Positions 54,600 to 63,955 of a DNA stretch of 64,000 nt are shown piece after piece. Origin of the DNA: Streptomyces sp. S465 (GTDB lineage Bacteria; Actinomycetota; Actinomycetes; Streptomycetales; Streptomycetaceae). The stretch lies in NCBI RefSeq assembly GCF_026898115.1, contig NZ_CP114036.1, forward strand, positions 7,558,001 through 7,622,000, written 5' to 3'. The translations under genes and the position numbers were made by a program. Below the pieces are notes generated by a model. It was not told where the DNA came from and ran no database searches. It was given only the letters and a program-made list of their open reading frames with translations. The first letter of the stretch is position 1, and each line of letters begins with the position of its first letter.

Positions 54600-56540
54600 A
54601 TGCCGTTGCTGGAGAACATCCGGGGCCCGCACGACCTCAAGGCGCTGACCGGCGAGGAACTGGAGGCGCTCGCCGATGAGATCCGAGAGTTCCTGATCAC
54701 CGCGGTGGCCAGGACCGGAGGCCATCTGGGACCGAATCTCGGCGTGGTCGAGCTGTCCATAGCCCTGCACCGCGTCTTCGACTCACCCGCCGACCGCATC
54801 CTGTGGGACACCGGGCACCAGTCCTACGTCCACAAACTGCTCACCGGACGCCAGGACTTCTCCAAGCTCCGCCACAAGGGCGGGCTGTCCGGCTATCCGT
54901 CACGGGCCGAATCCGAGCACGACGTCATCGAGAACAGCCACGCCTCCACCGTGCTGGGCTGGGCCGACGGCCTCGCCAAGGCCAATGAGGTGCGCGGCGC
55001 CACCGACCATGTCGTCGCCGTCATCGGGGACGGGGCGCTGACCGGCGGAATGGCCTGGGAGGCGCTCAACAACATCGCCGCCGCCCGGGACCGCCCGCTC
55101 ATCATCGTCGTCAACGACAACGAACGCTCCTACGCGCCGACCATCGGCGGGCTCGCCAACCACCTCGCCACCCTCCGGACCACCGACGGCTACGAGCGCT
55201 TCCTGGCCTGGGGCAAGGAGATGCTGCGGCGCACCCCCGTGGTCGGCGGGCCGCTGTACGGATCGCTGCACGGCGCCAAGAAGGGGTTCAAGGACGCCTT
55301 CGCCCCGCAGGGCATGTTCGAGGATCTGGGGCTGAAGTACCTCGGCCCCATCGACGGCCATGACACCGCGGCCGTCGAGTCGGCCCTGCGCCGCGCCAAG
55401 CGGTTCCACGGCCCCGTCCTCGTCCACTGCCTCACCGAGAAGGGCCGGGGCTATCCGCCCGCGCTGGAGGACGAGGCGGATCGTTTCCACACCGTCGCCG
55501 CGATGGACCCGCTCACCTGCGCGCCGCTGGTCCCCTCCGGCGGCCGGTCGTGGACCTCGGTGTTCGGCGAGGAGATGGTGCGGATCGGCGCCGAGCGACC
55601 CGATGTGGTGGCCCTCACCGCCGCGATGCTGCACCCCGTGGGCCTGGCCGGTTTCGCCGAGGCGTATCCGGAGCGGGTGTGGGACGTGGGCATCGCCGAG
55701 CAGCACGCGGCGGTCTCCGCGGCCGGGCTCGCCACCGGCGGACTCCACCCGGTCCTCGCCGTCTACGCCACCTTCCTCAACCGCGCCTTCGACCAGCTCC
55801 TGATGGACGTGGCCCTGCACCAGTGCGGGGTGACGTTCGTCCTGGACCGGGCGGGTGTCACCGGCACCGACGGGCCGAGCCACAACGGCATGTGGGACAT
55901 GTCCGTCCTCCAGGTGGTGCCGGGGCTGCGGATCGCCGCCCCGCGCGACGCCGACCAGCTGCGAGCCCAGCTGCGCGAGGCGATCGAGGTGGCCGACGCG
56001 CCGACCGTCATCCGCTTCCCCAAGGAGTCGGTGGGGCAGCCGATTCCGGCGATCGGCCGCGTCGGCGGGATGGACGTCCTGCGCGAGGGCGAGGATGTGC
56101 TCCTCGTCGCGGCCGGGGTCATGGCCACCGTCGCGCTGCGCGCCGCCGAACTGCTGGCCGAGCGCGGTATCGGCTGCACGGTCGTCGATCCGCGCTGGGT
56201 CAAGCCCGTCGACCCCGAGCTGCCCGGACTCGCGGCCCGCCACCGGCTGGTGGCGGTGGTGGAGGACAATGTGCGCACCGGCGGGGTGGGCGCGGCGGTC
56301 GCCCAGACGCTGCGGGACGCCGAGGTGGATCTGCCGGTGCGTACGTTCGGCATCCCCGAGGCGTTCCTGGCCCATGCCAAACGCGGGGAGGTGCTCGCCG
56401 ACATCGGGCTCACCCCCGCCGAGATCGCGGGCCGGATCGGGTCGGCCCTGACCCGTACCGCGGCCCTGACCCGTACCGCCGCCGGGACCGGTACCCTCAC
56501 CGGGCCCCGTACCGCCGCCGCCAAGGAGAGCCAGGGATGA
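54600..56540 (+). CDS. dxs: 1-deoxy-D-xylulose-5-phosphate synthase
   Basis: 646 residues, thiamine-diphosphate enzyme making DXP from pyruvate and glyceraldehyde 3-phosphate, the first step of the MEP pathway. Thiamine motif VIGDGALTGGMAWEALNN, HxG-type DTGHQSYVHKLLTGR, then LDRAGVTGTDGPSHNGMWD and GIAEQHAAV are all standard. ATG 54600 is set by GAGGAGGGG upstream; an in-frame ATG at 54402 is not credible. The last 40 residues are a Thr/Ala/Arg repeat (LTRTAA-type). As a second dxs copy in the genome (assumed), it would raise precursor supply for hopanoids. Confidence 0.95.
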   Translation: MPLLENIRGPHDLKALTGEELEALADEIREFLITAVARTGGHLGPNLGVVELSIALHRVFDSPADRILWDTGHQSYVHKLLTGRQDFSKLRHKGGLSGYPSRAESEHDVIENSHASTVLGWADGLAKANEVRGATDHVVAVIGDGALTGGMAWEALNNIAAARDRPLIIVVNDNERSYAPTIGGLANHLATLRTTDGYERFLAWGKEMLRRTPVVGGPLYGSLHGAKKGFKDAFAPQGMFEDLGLKYLGPIDGHDTAAVESALRRAKRFHGPVLVHCLTEKGRGYPPALEDEADRFHTVAAMDPLTCAPLVPSGGRSWTSVFGEEMVRIGAERPDVVALTAAMLHPVGLAGFAEAYPERVWDVGIAEQHAAVSAAGLATGGLHPVLAVYATFLNRAFDQLLMDVALHQCGVTFVLDRAGVTGTDGPSHNGMWDMSVLQVVPGLRIAAPRDADQLRAQLREAIEVADAPTVIRFPKESVGQPIPAIGRVGGMDVLREGEDVLLVAAGVMATVALRAAELLAERGIGCTVVDPRWVKPVDPELPGLAARHRLVAVVEDNVRTGGVGAAVAQTLRDAEVDLPVRTFGIPEAFLAHAKRGEVLADIGLTPAEIAGRIGSALTRTAALTRTAAGTGTLTGPRTAAAKESQG

Positions 56541-57940
56541 CAGCAGTCGAGCAGCGGCGTTCGGGCTTCGACCTCGGAAAGCTCCTGGCCGAGCGCGCGT
56601 CGGAGCGGTACGACCTGCACAGCCGGCACCTCAACCACCAACTGCCCCGGATGCTGCACACCATCGGCTTCGACAAGGTCTACGAACGGGCCGAGGGCGC
56701 GTACTTCTGGGACGACCAGGGCCAGGACTACCTCGATATGCTCGCCGGCTTCGGGGTGATGGGCCTGGGCCGCCACCACCCCGTGGTCCGCAAGGCGCTG
56801 CACGACGTCCTGGACGCCGACCTGGCCGATCTGACCCGCTTCGACTGCCAGCCGCTGCCCGGTCTGCTCGCCGAGCGGCTGCTGGCCCACGCCCCGCATC
56901 TGGACCGGGTCTTCTTCGGCAACAGCGGCACCGAGGCCGTCGAGACGGCCCTGAAGTTCGCCCGCTACGCCACCCGGAAGCCGCGCATCCTGTACTGCGC
57001 ACACGCCTTCCACGGGCTGACCACCGGTTCGCTGTCGGTCAACGGCGAGGACGGCTTCCGCGACGGATTCGCCCCGCTGCTGCCCGACACCGCGATCGCG
57101 ATGGGCGATCTGGCGGCGCTGGAGCGGGAGCTGGCGCGCGGGGACGTGGCGGCGTTCGTGGTGGAACCCATCCAGGGCAAGGGGGTGCACGAGAGCCCGC
57201 CCGGCTTCCTGCGCGCCGCGCAGGAACTGCTCCACCGCCACAAGGCCCTGCTCATCGCGGACGAGGTGCAGACCGGCCTCGGCCGCACCGGGGACTTCTT
57301 CGCCTACAGCCACGAGGACGGCGTCGAACCGGATCTGGTGTGCGTGGCCAAGGCCCTCTCCGGCGGCTATGTGCCGGTCGGCGCGACCCTCGGCAAGGAC
57401 TGGATCTTCAGACGGGTCTATTCGTCGATGGACCGGGTGCTGGTCCACTCGACCAGCTTCGGCTCCAACGCCCAGGCCATGGCGGCCGGACTCGCCGTCC
57501 TCGCCGTCATGGAGGACGAAGAGATCGTGGCGAACGCCCGCCGCACCGGTGAGCTGCTGCGCACGCGCCTGGCCGCGCTCGTGGACCGCTACGAACTGCT
57601 GCACGACGTCCGCGGCCGGGGACTGATGATCGGCATCGAGTTCGGCAGGCCCAGCTCGCTGGGGCTGCGCAGCCGGTGGGCGATGCTGCAACGGGCGCGC
57701 AAGGGGCTGTTCGCGCAGATGGTCGTCGTCCCGCTGCTCCAGCGCCACCGCATCCTCACCCAGGTCTCCGGCGACCATCTGGAGGTCATTAAGCTGATCC
57801 CGCCGCTGATCATCGGCGAGCGGGAAGTGGACCGTTTCGTCGAGGCGTTCACAGCGGTCATGGACGACGCGCACGGGGGCGGCGGCCTGATGTGGGAGTT
57901 CGGCCGGACTCTTGTCAAACAGGCGGTGGCCCACCGCTGA
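56537..57940 (+). CDS. hpnO: HpnO-type class III aminotransferase
   Basis: 467 residues, PLP-dependent. FGNSGTEAVETALKFARYAT, LIADEVQTGLGRTGDFFAYS and PDLVCVAKALSGGYVPVGA are the PLP-fold signatures, the last including the Schiff-base Lys. In hopanoid clusters HpnO aminates ribosylhopane-derived aldehyde to yield aminobacteriohopanetriol. The C-terminus (LEVIKLIPPLIIGEREVDRF) is typical of ornithine-aminotransferase relatives. ATG 56537 overlaps the dxs stop. It is the last clear hopanoid gene, followed closely by a serpin. Confidence 0.9.
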   Translation: MTAVEQRRSGFDLGKLLAERASERYDLHSRHLNHQLPRMLHTIGFDKVYERAEGAYFWDDQGQDYLDMLAGFGVMGLGRHHPVVRKALHDVLDADLADLTRFDCQPLPGLLAERLLAHAPHLDRVFFGNSGTEAVETALKFARYATRKPRILYCAHAFHGLTTGSLSVNGEDGFRDGFAPLLPDTAIAMGDLAALERELARGDVAAFVVEPIQGKGVHESPPGFLRAAQELLHRHKALLIADEVQTGLGRTGDFFAYSHEDGVEPDLVCVAKALSGGYVPVGATLGKDWIFRRVYSSMDRVLVHSTSFGSNAQAMAAGLAVLAVMEDEEIVANARRTGELLRTRLAALVDRYELLHDVRGRGLMIGIEFGRPSSLGLRSRWAMLQRARKGLFAQMVVVPLLQRHRILTQVSGDHLEVIKLIPPLIIGEREVDRFVEAFTAVMDDAHGGGGLMWEFGRTLVKQAVAHR

Positions 57941-57956
57941 CCGATGGGGGACCGGC

Positions 57957-59150
57957 ATGATCGACGCGACCACCGTACGGGCCGTCAACGCGATGACGGC
58001 GAGGTGGGCGCGGGCCACCGCCACCGACGGCGGCACGGTCTTCACCGCCGCCGGCGTCTGGCCGCTGCTCGCCCTGCTCGCCGGCGGGGCCGACGGCCCG
58101 GCCCGCCGGGAGCTGGAGGGCGCGCTGGGCGTCGGCGCGGACGCGGCCGGGGCGCTCGGCGGCGAGGCGCTCGGGGCGATGGCCGCCATGGCCGGAGTCG
58201 ACGCGGCCACCGGGCTGTGGACCCGTCAGGAGCTGCCGATCCGGCCCGAGTGGGAGGCCACGCTGCCGCCCGGCGTCCGCTCCACCCTGACCGGGGACAG
58301 TGAGCGCGACCGCAAGGCGCTGGACGCCTGGGCGTCCCAGCGCACCCGGAGCGCGATCCCCGAGCTGCCGGTGGCGCTCGACTCCGGCACCCAGCTGGTG
58401 CTGGCCGGCGCGCTCACGGTGCGGACGGCCTGGCGGGAGCCGTTCCGGCCGGCGTGGCTGAAGCCGGAGAGCGGCCCGTGGCAGGGCCGTTCGCTGGCCG
58501 GGCTCTCCCGCACCATGGAGGACCTGGACGGGGTACTGCGGGTCGTCCCCGGCACCCCGGCCGGTCCGCTCACCCTGTCCGGGATCGCGGGCGACAACGG
58601 ACTGGACGTCCATCTGGTCCTGGGCGCCGAGGGCGTGCCGGGCGGCGCGGTGCTGGAGGCCGGGACCGGCGCGCTGGCCGGGCAGTACGCGGGCTGGCCC
58701 GGCTCGGCGCTGCCGCTGGGCGCGGCGGGCCCCGGCGTCCAGGTCATGGACGTCCCGAGCTGGGACCCCACCCCTCGGGTCACGCTCACCACCCCGCAGT
58801 TCACCGTACGGGCCCGGCACGATCTGCTGCGCCACGACGAGCTGTTCGGGCTGCGCACCGCCCAGGACGACTCCCGCGGCCACTTCCCCGGGATCAGCCC
58901 CGTGCCGCTGGCGCTGTCCGCCGGAGAGCAGTCCATGACCGCCTCGTTCAGCGCCGAGGGCTTCTGGGCGGCGGCGGTGACCGCGTTCTCCATGGGGGTC
59001 GGTTCGGCGCCGCCGCAGCGGACGGCGCGGGTGATCGTGGTGCGGTACGACCGGCCGTTCGGCTTCCTGGCCGTGCACCGGGCCACCGGCCTGGTGCTGA
59101 CGGCGGGCTGGGTCACCGAGCCGGAGGCCGGGTCCGAGACCATGTGGTGA
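57957..59150 (+). CDS. Serpin-family protein (serine protease inhibitor fold)
   Basis: 397 residues, no signal peptide visible, so probably cytoplasmic. VRAVNAMTARWARATATDGG followed by TVFTAAGVWPLLALLAGGAD is the serpin N-terminal helix and strand pattern. QLVLAGALTVRTAWREPF corresponds to the breach/shutter region. The end matches the reactive-loop region: FSAEGFWAAAVTAF, then RPFGFLAVHRATGLVLTAGW for the final strands. The hinge (expected Gly/Ala-rich) is not a perfect consensus, so inhibitory function is uncertain. GGGGG lies six bases before ATG 57957. It starts 16 bp after hpnO, in the same transcript by position. Confidence 0.82.
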   Translation: MIDATTVRAVNAMTARWARATATDGGTVFTAAGVWPLLALLAGGADGPARRELEGALGVGADAAGALGGEALGAMAAMAGVDAATGLWTRQELPIRPEWEATLPPGVRSTLTGDSERDRKALDAWASQRTRSAIPELPVALDSGTQLVLAGALTVRTAWREPFRPAWLKPESGPWQGRSLAGLSRTMEDLDGVLRVVPGTPAGPLTLSGIAGDNGLDVHLVLGAEGVPGGAVLEAGTGALAGQYAGWPGSALPLGAAGPGVQVMDVPSWDPTPRVTLTTPQFTVRARHDLLRHDELFGLRTAQDDSRGHFPGISPVPLALSAGEQSMTASFSAEGFWAAAVTAFSMGVGSAPPQRTARVIVVRYDRPFGFLAVHRATGLVLTAGWVTEPEAGSETMW

Positions 59151-59183
59151 GCCGTCCGCCCGCCCCCGGTCCGGGAGAGCGGG

Positions 59184-60008
59184 TCAGCCGGTGAGCAGCC
59201 GCTCCCGGAGCCGCTCGCGCCGCTCGGGGGTGAGCCCGAGCCCCTCGGAGAGATAGCGCTCGGTGCCGCCCCAGGTCTCCTCGATGGTCGCGAAGGCCGC
59301 CGCCAGATATTCGGCGCGTGCGTCGAAGAGCGGCAGCAACAGCGCCATGACCTCGGGGGACATGGGGTCGGAGCCGTCCTTCGGATCACCCTTGCGCCAG
59401 ATCTTGTACCGCCGGTGGGCGGCGGCCGACGCGAGGTAGTCGGCCTCGATGGCCTCCCGGTCGACGCCGAGGGCCAGCAGGGTCACCGCGATGGACAGCC
59501 CCGCCCGGTCCTTGCCGGCCGAACAGTGCATCAGCGCCGGTGAGCTGTCCTCGGCCAGGTCACCGAGGACGCGGCCGTGCTCGACGATCCGGGTGGTGAT
59601 GATGGCGCGGTAGGAGGCGGTCATGCGCTTCTCGGCCCGCCCCTCGGCGAGCAGCTTGCGCAGGGTGTCCAGATCGCCCTCGCGCACCATCGTCCAGAAC
59701 CCGGCGCCGTCGGCCGGGTCGGACAGCGGCAGATTGACGTTCCGGACCCCGCTGAGCGTGACGTCCGGGCCCTCCAGCTTGATGTCGGCGGCGTTGCGGA
59801 AGTCGAAGACGGTGTGCAGCCCGAGCGAGTCGAGGAAGGCCGTGTCGGCCTCGGTGGCATGGGCGAGATGGCCGCTGCGGAACAGCACACCGGGGCGTAC
59901 CCGGCGGCCGTCGGCAGCCGGCAGCCCACCGAGATCACGGAAGTTGCGCACCCCCACCAGCTGGGGTTCGGCCTGGGGGACCTGCGGCGACTGCGACTGC
60001 TGCGTCAC
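59184..60008 (-). CDS. Tyrosine phosphatase family protein (DSP-like)
   Basis: 274 residues, starting at GTG 60008 (MTQQSQSPQVPQAEPQLVGV). VRNFRDLGGLP and VLFRSGHLAHAT form the typical N-terminus of the bacterial lipid/tyrosine phosphatase group. The active site is HCSAGKDRAG with catalytic Cys and Arg. The general-acid Asp of the family cannot be assigned with certainty. Such proteins dephosphorylate tyrosine or phosphoinositides. It converges on the serpin gene and is divergent from the alpha-galactosidase, with no operon partner. Confidence 0.9.
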   Translation of the reverse strand: MTQQSQSPQVPQAEPQLVGVRNFRDLGGLPAADGRRVRPGVLFRSGHLAHATEADTAFLDSLGLHTVFDFRNAADIKLEGPDVTLSGVRNVNLPLSDPADGAGFWTMVREGDLDTLRKLLAEGRAEKRMTASYRAIITTRIVEHGRVLGDLAEDSSPALMHCSAGKDRAGLSIAVTLLALGVDREAIEADYLASAAAHRRYKIWRKGDPKDGSDPMSPEVMALLLPLFDARAEYLAAAFATIEETWGGTERYLSEGLGLTPERRERLRERLLTG

Positions 60009-60150
60009 GGGCTCTCCTTCACCATCGGCCGCCGACGCGGCTCGTCGACAAGGCGGCTGGAGCCGACCCTACGACATGGGTGCAACAGGCAACCGGTCCC
60101 GCGGAAGGCGCGGGGGCGTATTGCCGCGCCGCCCGCACTCCCCGATCCTT

Positions 60151-60228
60151 CCTGTGGAGACGTGCAGCGAGCTGTGGAGACCCGAAGAGACCTGCGCAGA
60201 CTGTGCGGACCTGTGCGGACCTGTGGCG
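60151..60228. repeat. Short degenerate repeat upstream of the GH36 gene
   Basis: CTGTGCGGAC occurs twice in tandem (60201-60220) followed by a partial copy; two looser CTGTGGAGAC copies precede it. It lies in the divergent region between phosphatase and galactosidase genes. Confidence 0.6.
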
Positions 60229-60244
60229 ATGGGTGGGGAACGCG

Positions 60245-62356
60245 ATGATCGAAACCGGTGGCGGCGGTCGGCTCTGGGTGCTCTCGGGGCGGCACAGCGG
60301 CTACGCCCTGCACCTCACCGACCGTGATGAGCTGATCCATCTCCACTGGGGCCCGAGGGTCGCGGTCGCGGACGCCGAGGCCCTGGCCGCCGAGCCGGAG
60401 CCGCCGGAACGGGGGTTCGAATCCCCGCTGGACGGACGCGAGGAGTACCCCGTGGAGGGCGGTCCGCGCTTCGCGCGCCCCGCCCTGTCCGTACAGGCCC
60501 AGGGCGTACGCGGCACCGAGTGGAGCTTCGCGAGCGCCACCGTCCTCGACCCCGGCACCGGCCAGGAGCTGCGGCTGCGCTTCCACGACGCGCTGCACCA
60601 CCTGGACATCACCCTCCACTACCGGATGCGGGACGACGGCGATGTCCTCGAACGCTGGGTCACCCTCACCCACACCGGCGCGGCCGGCCAGGAGCCGGTG
60701 GAGCTGCTGCGCGCCGACTCCGCCGCCTGGTCGCTCCCGGCGCGCGACCGCTGGCGGCTGTCCCATCTGCACGGCCGCTGGGCCGCCGAGAGCCGGCTCA
60801 CCCGCACCGAGCTCACCCCCGGCGAGACGGTGATCGGCAGCCGCCGGGGCCACACCAGCCATCAGCATCTGCCCTGGATCGCCCTGGACGACGGCGAGGC
60901 CACCGAGGAGAGCGGCGAGGTACACAGCTGCGCGCTCGCCTGGTCCGGGGCCTGGCGGATCGCCGTCCAGCGGCTGCCCGACGGCGCCGTCCAGGCGGTC
61001 GGCGGGGTCGGCCACGACGACGCGGGCCAGCTGCTCCTCGCGCCCGGCGAATCCTTCACCGGCCCCGTCTTCGCGGGGCTGTGGACCGACGGCGGCTTCG
61101 GGGCCGCCAGCCGCGCCTGGCACGCCTGGCAGCTCGCACATGTGGTCCCCGACGCCGACCGGCCCCGGCCGGTCCTCTACAACTCCTGGGAGGCCACCGA
61201 GTTCGAGGTGAGCGAGGAGCAGCAGCGCTCGCTCGCCCGGCTGGCCGCCGACCTGGGCGTCGAGCTGTTCGTCGTGGACGACGGCTGGTTCGGGGCGCGC
61301 ACCAGCGAGCGGGCCGGGCTCGGCGACTGGACGCCCAACCCGGACCGCTTTCCGCACGGGCTGAAACCGCTGGCCGACGAGGTGCACGCGCTGGGCATGC
61401 GGTTCGGCATCTGGGTCGAGCCGGAGATGGTCAACCCCGACAGCGACCTCTACCGCGCCCACCCCGACTGGGTGCAGCACCACCCCGGCCGGACCCGCAC
61501 CGAATTCCGCCACCAGCTCGTGCTCAACCTGGCCCGCCCCGATGTGCGCGGATATCTGTGGGAGCGGCTGGACGCCCTGCTCGGCGGCGCCCCCATCGAC
61601 TATGTGAAATGGGACTTCAACCGCTCCTTCGCGGACGCCGGCTGGCCCGGTGAGCGCTATCCGCGGCGGCTGTGGGTCGACCATGTGCGGGGGCTGTACG
61701 AGCTGCTGGCACGGCTGCGCGCGGCCCACCCCGGCGTCGCCTTCGAGTCCTGCTCGGGCGGCGGCGGCCGGATCGACCTGGGCGTCCTGGGCCTCACCGA
61801 CCAGGTGTGGACCTCGGACAACACCGATCCGCTGGACCGGCTGGCCATCCAGCACGGCTTCAGCCAGCTCCACCCGGCCCGGGTGATGGCCGCCTGGGTC
61901 ACCGACAGCCCCAACGCCATGGGCAACGCACGGGTCAGCTCGCTGCGTTTCCGCTTCGTCAGCGCGATGGCCGGAGTGCTGGGCGTCGGCGGCGACCTGA
62001 CCCGCTGGAGCGCGGCGGAGCTGGCCGAGGCCCGCGACTGGGTGGCGCTCTACAAGCGGGTGCGCCCGGTCGTCCAGCACGGTGAGCTGTACCGGCTGCG
62101 GCCGCCGGACGGCGACGGGCTCAGCGCGGTGCAGTACGTACGCGGCGCGGAGACCGTGGTGCTGGCCTGGCTCCAGGCGCAGCACTACGGCCAGCCGCAG
62201 CCCCCGCTGCGGCTGCGCGGGCTCGACCCGGCGGCCACCTACCGGGATCTGGCGACCGGGCAGGTGCACCGGGGAGCGGTGCTCTGCCACCGGGGGCTGC
62301 GCACCGGGCTCAGCGGCGATCTGGACGCCGCCGTATTCCACCTTCGCCGAAACTGA
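60245..62356 (+). CDS. Alpha-galactosidase, glycoside hydrolase family 36
   Basis: 703 residues, normal for GH36, and without a signal peptide, so intracellular. VVDDGWFGART, GIWVEPEMVNPDSDLY and DYVKWDFNRSFAD hold the catalytic nucleophile Asp; SCSGGGGRIDLGVL and TSDNTDPLD the acid/base Asp region. It hydrolyses alpha-1,6-linked galactose from oligosaccharides such as raffinose-type sugars. ATG 60245 follows GGTGGGGA. No transporter or regulator gene accompanies it here. Confidence 0.94.
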   Translation: MIETGGGGRLWVLSGRHSGYALHLTDRDELIHLHWGPRVAVADAEALAAEPEPPERGFESPLDGREEYPVEGGPRFARPALSVQAQGVRGTEWSFASATVLDPGTGQELRLRFHDALHHLDITLHYRMRDDGDVLERWVTLTHTGAAGQEPVELLRADSAAWSLPARDRWRLSHLHGRWAAESRLTRTELTPGETVIGSRRGHTSHQHLPWIALDDGEATEESGEVHSCALAWSGAWRIAVQRLPDGAVQAVGGVGHDDAGQLLLAPGESFTGPVFAGLWTDGGFGAASRAWHAWQLAHVVPDADRPRPVLYNSWEATEFEVSEEQQRSLARLAADLGVELFVVDDGWFGARTSERAGLGDWTPNPDRFPHGLKPLADEVHALGMRFGIWVEPEMVNPDSDLYRAHPDWVQHHPGRTRTEFRHQLVLNLARPDVRGYLWERLDALLGGAPIDYVKWDFNRSFADAGWPGERYPRRLWVDHVRGLYELLARLRAAHPGVAFESCSGGGGRIDLGVLGLTDQVWTSDNTDPLDRLAIQHGFSQLHPARVMAAWVTDSPNAMGNARVSSLRFRFVSAMAGVLGVGGDLTRWSAAELAEARDWVALYKRVRPVVQHGELYRLRPPDGDGLSAVQYVRGAETVVLAWLQAQHYGQPQPPLRLRGLDPAATYRDLATGQVHRGAVLCHRGLRTGLSGDLDAAVFHLRRN

Positions 62357-62435
62357 CCGGGTGGGAAACATCACCCCACGTCAAGCCCTGGTTACGGTGG
62401 CGTAAGTCACGCCCTCGGGTGAATGATGTCCCGAC

Positions 62436-63233
62436 GTGGCAGACGATAAGGAGAGATTCAGCAACGGTTCCATCGGGTCGTACGCAGCCGTCGGCGACAG
62501 CTTCACCGAGGGCGTCGGCGACCCCGGTCCCGATGGGGTGTTCGTCGGCTGGGCCGACCGGCTCGCGGTCCTGCTGTCCGACCAACGACCTCAACACGAT
62601 TTCCGCTACGCCAATCTGGCCGTACGCGGTCGACTCCTTGACCAGATCGTGGCGGAGCAGGTGCCGCGCGCGATCGAGCTCGGCCCGGATCTGGTCACCT
62701 TCTGTGCGGGGGGCAATGACATCCTGCGGCCCGGCAGCGACCCCGACGATGTCGCCGAGCGCTATGAGGCGGCCGTCGCCGGCCTCAAGGCCCACGTCGG
62801 CACGGTGCTGCTGTGCACGGGCTTCGACACCAGAGGGGTGCCGGTACTACGCCATCTGCGGGGCAAGATCGCCACGTATACGGCGCACGTCCGGGCGATA
62901 GCCGACCGCCACGGCTGCCCGGTGCTCGACCTGTGGTCGCTGCGCTCGGTGCAGGACCGCCGGGCCTGGGACGCCGACCGGCTGCATCTGTCGCCGGACG
63001 GTCACACCCGGGTCGCGCTGAGGGCCGGTCAGGTGCTCGGGCTCGACGTCCCCGCCGACCCCGATCAGCCCTGGCCGCCGGAGGGCCAGCGCAGCGCCGC
63101 CGAGGTGCGCCGGGACAACATCCACTGGGCGCGCGAATATCTGGTGCCGTGGATCGGCCGGCGGCTGCGCGGAGAGTCGTCGGGCGACCATGTGGAGCCC
63201 AAGCGGCCGGATCTGCTGCCGCTGCGGCCGTGA
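62436..63233 (+). CDS. SGNH/GDSL-family hydrolase
   Basis: 265 residues starting at GTG 62436. The catalytic blocks are AVGDSFTEGVGD (Ser), RGRLLDQIVAEQ, FCAGGNDILRPG (Gly and Asn) and DRLHLSPDGHTRVA (Asp and His). There is no signal peptide, so it is probably cytosolic and not an extracellular lipase. The C-terminal ~60 residues (NIHWAREYLVPWIGRRLRG) are common in the actinobacterial branch. The substrate is unknown. TTAC-ggtggc-GTAA just upstream is a small dyad that may be regulatory. Confidence 0.92.
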   Translation: MADDKERFSNGSIGSYAAVGDSFTEGVGDPGPDGVFVGWADRLAVLLSDQRPQHDFRYANLAVRGRLLDQIVAEQVPRAIELGPDLVTFCAGGNDILRPGSDPDDVAERYEAAVAGLKAHVGTVLLCTGFDTRGVPVLRHLRGKIATYTAHVRAIADRHGCPVLDLWSLRSVQDRRAWDADRLHLSPDGHTRVALRAGQVLGLDVPADPDQPWPPEGQRSAAEVRRDNIHWAREYLVPWIGRRLRGESSGDHVEPKRPDLLPLRP

Positions 63234-63261
63234 CCGTCCGGTGACCCGAAGCGGTCCCGGA

Positions 63262-63329
63262 GGAATAGGGGCAGACCCCCGTTGGCGCCCCGAGGCGTCC
63301 GCCCCGTGCGCTGTCGCTGCCCCTATTCC
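63262..63329. terminator. Inverted repeat between convergent genes
   Basis: A perfect 13-bp arm pair, GGAATAGGGGCAG (63262-63274) and its complement (63317-63329), separated by 42 bp. It lies between the SGNH gene and the convergent HATPase gene, suggesting a bidirectional terminator or mRNA-end structure. Confidence 0.55.
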
Positions 63330-63375
63330 CTCGGCACCGCTCGTTTTCGAACCCGTCGTCCCCCCGCGCCGTGCC

Positions 63376-63855
63376 TCAGGCCGCCAGATAGGCCCAGACG
63401 GCGCGGCCCGCGTTCCCCTGGTTCGGCCTGACCCCCCATGCCTCCGAGAGGGCCTCCACCAGCATCAGCCCCCGGCCGCCCTCTTGGTCCGCGCTCACCG
63501 ACCGGGCCTCCGGCACCGTGCGGGCGCAGCCCTGGTCGGCCACCTCGAGCCGCAGCCGGGTCCCTATGAGCTGGAGTGAACAGCGAACCTCCTCGCTGGA
63601 GGTGTGGCGCACCGCGTTGGTGAACAGCTCGGAGACGATCAGCTCGGCACTGTCCCGGGTGTCCTCGTCGATGCCCCATGAGCGCAGCCGCCAGACGACA
63701 TGCCTTCTCGCCTCGGCCACGGACGTGCTCAGCGCCGGGAGACGGAACACGTCGTGGCGGGGCGGAGCGACCACGGTGCCGCCGCGCCCTAACCGGAGAG
63801 CCTCATAGGAAGGAGCCACGCCGACACTATGCTCTGTCACGATCGCGTCTGGCAA
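63376..63855 (-). CDS. ATP-binding protein, anti-sigma-factor-like HATPase
   Basis: Up to 159 residues. The RsbW-like core is clear: SVAEARRHVVWRLRSWGI, then N-box AELIVSELFTNAVRHTSSEE, then LEVADQGCA and GGRGLMLVEALSEAWGV. Such proteins often pair with an XRE/DUF5753 regulator in Streptomyces, and one appears to start divergently at 63956. Start: TTG 63855 gives the longest form; a GTG at 63840 is equally possible, and neither has a clear ribosome site. The operator-like palindrome at 63863-63877 is just upstream. Confidence 0.85.
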   Translation of the reverse strand: MPDAIVTEHSVGVAPSYEALRLGRGGTVVAPPRHDVFRLPALSTSVAEARRHVVWRLRSWGIDEDTRDSAELIVSELFTNAVRHTSSEEVRCSLQLIGTRLRLEVADQGCARTVPEARSVSADQEGGRGLMLVEALSEAWGVRPNQGNAGRAVWAYLAA

Positions 63856-63862
63856 GGTTCAA

Positions 63863-63877
63863 TCTGTAAATTACAGA
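63863..63877. promoter_or_regulatory. AT-rich palindromic operator between HATPase and XRE genes
   Basis: TCTGTAA, a central A, then TTACAGA: a perfect 15-bp palindrome in an otherwise GC-rich genome, lying 8 bp upstream of the HATPase TTG start and ~80 bp upstream of the divergent regulator. It is a likely binding site for the XRE-type regulator. Confidence 0.6.
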
Positions 63878-63955
63878 ATCGGAAGCGCAGGCTGTTCGGA
63901 TTGCTGAGCCCATGCCAGACTGCTGTGTCGTGAAGGTACTTGGAGGGGGACGATA

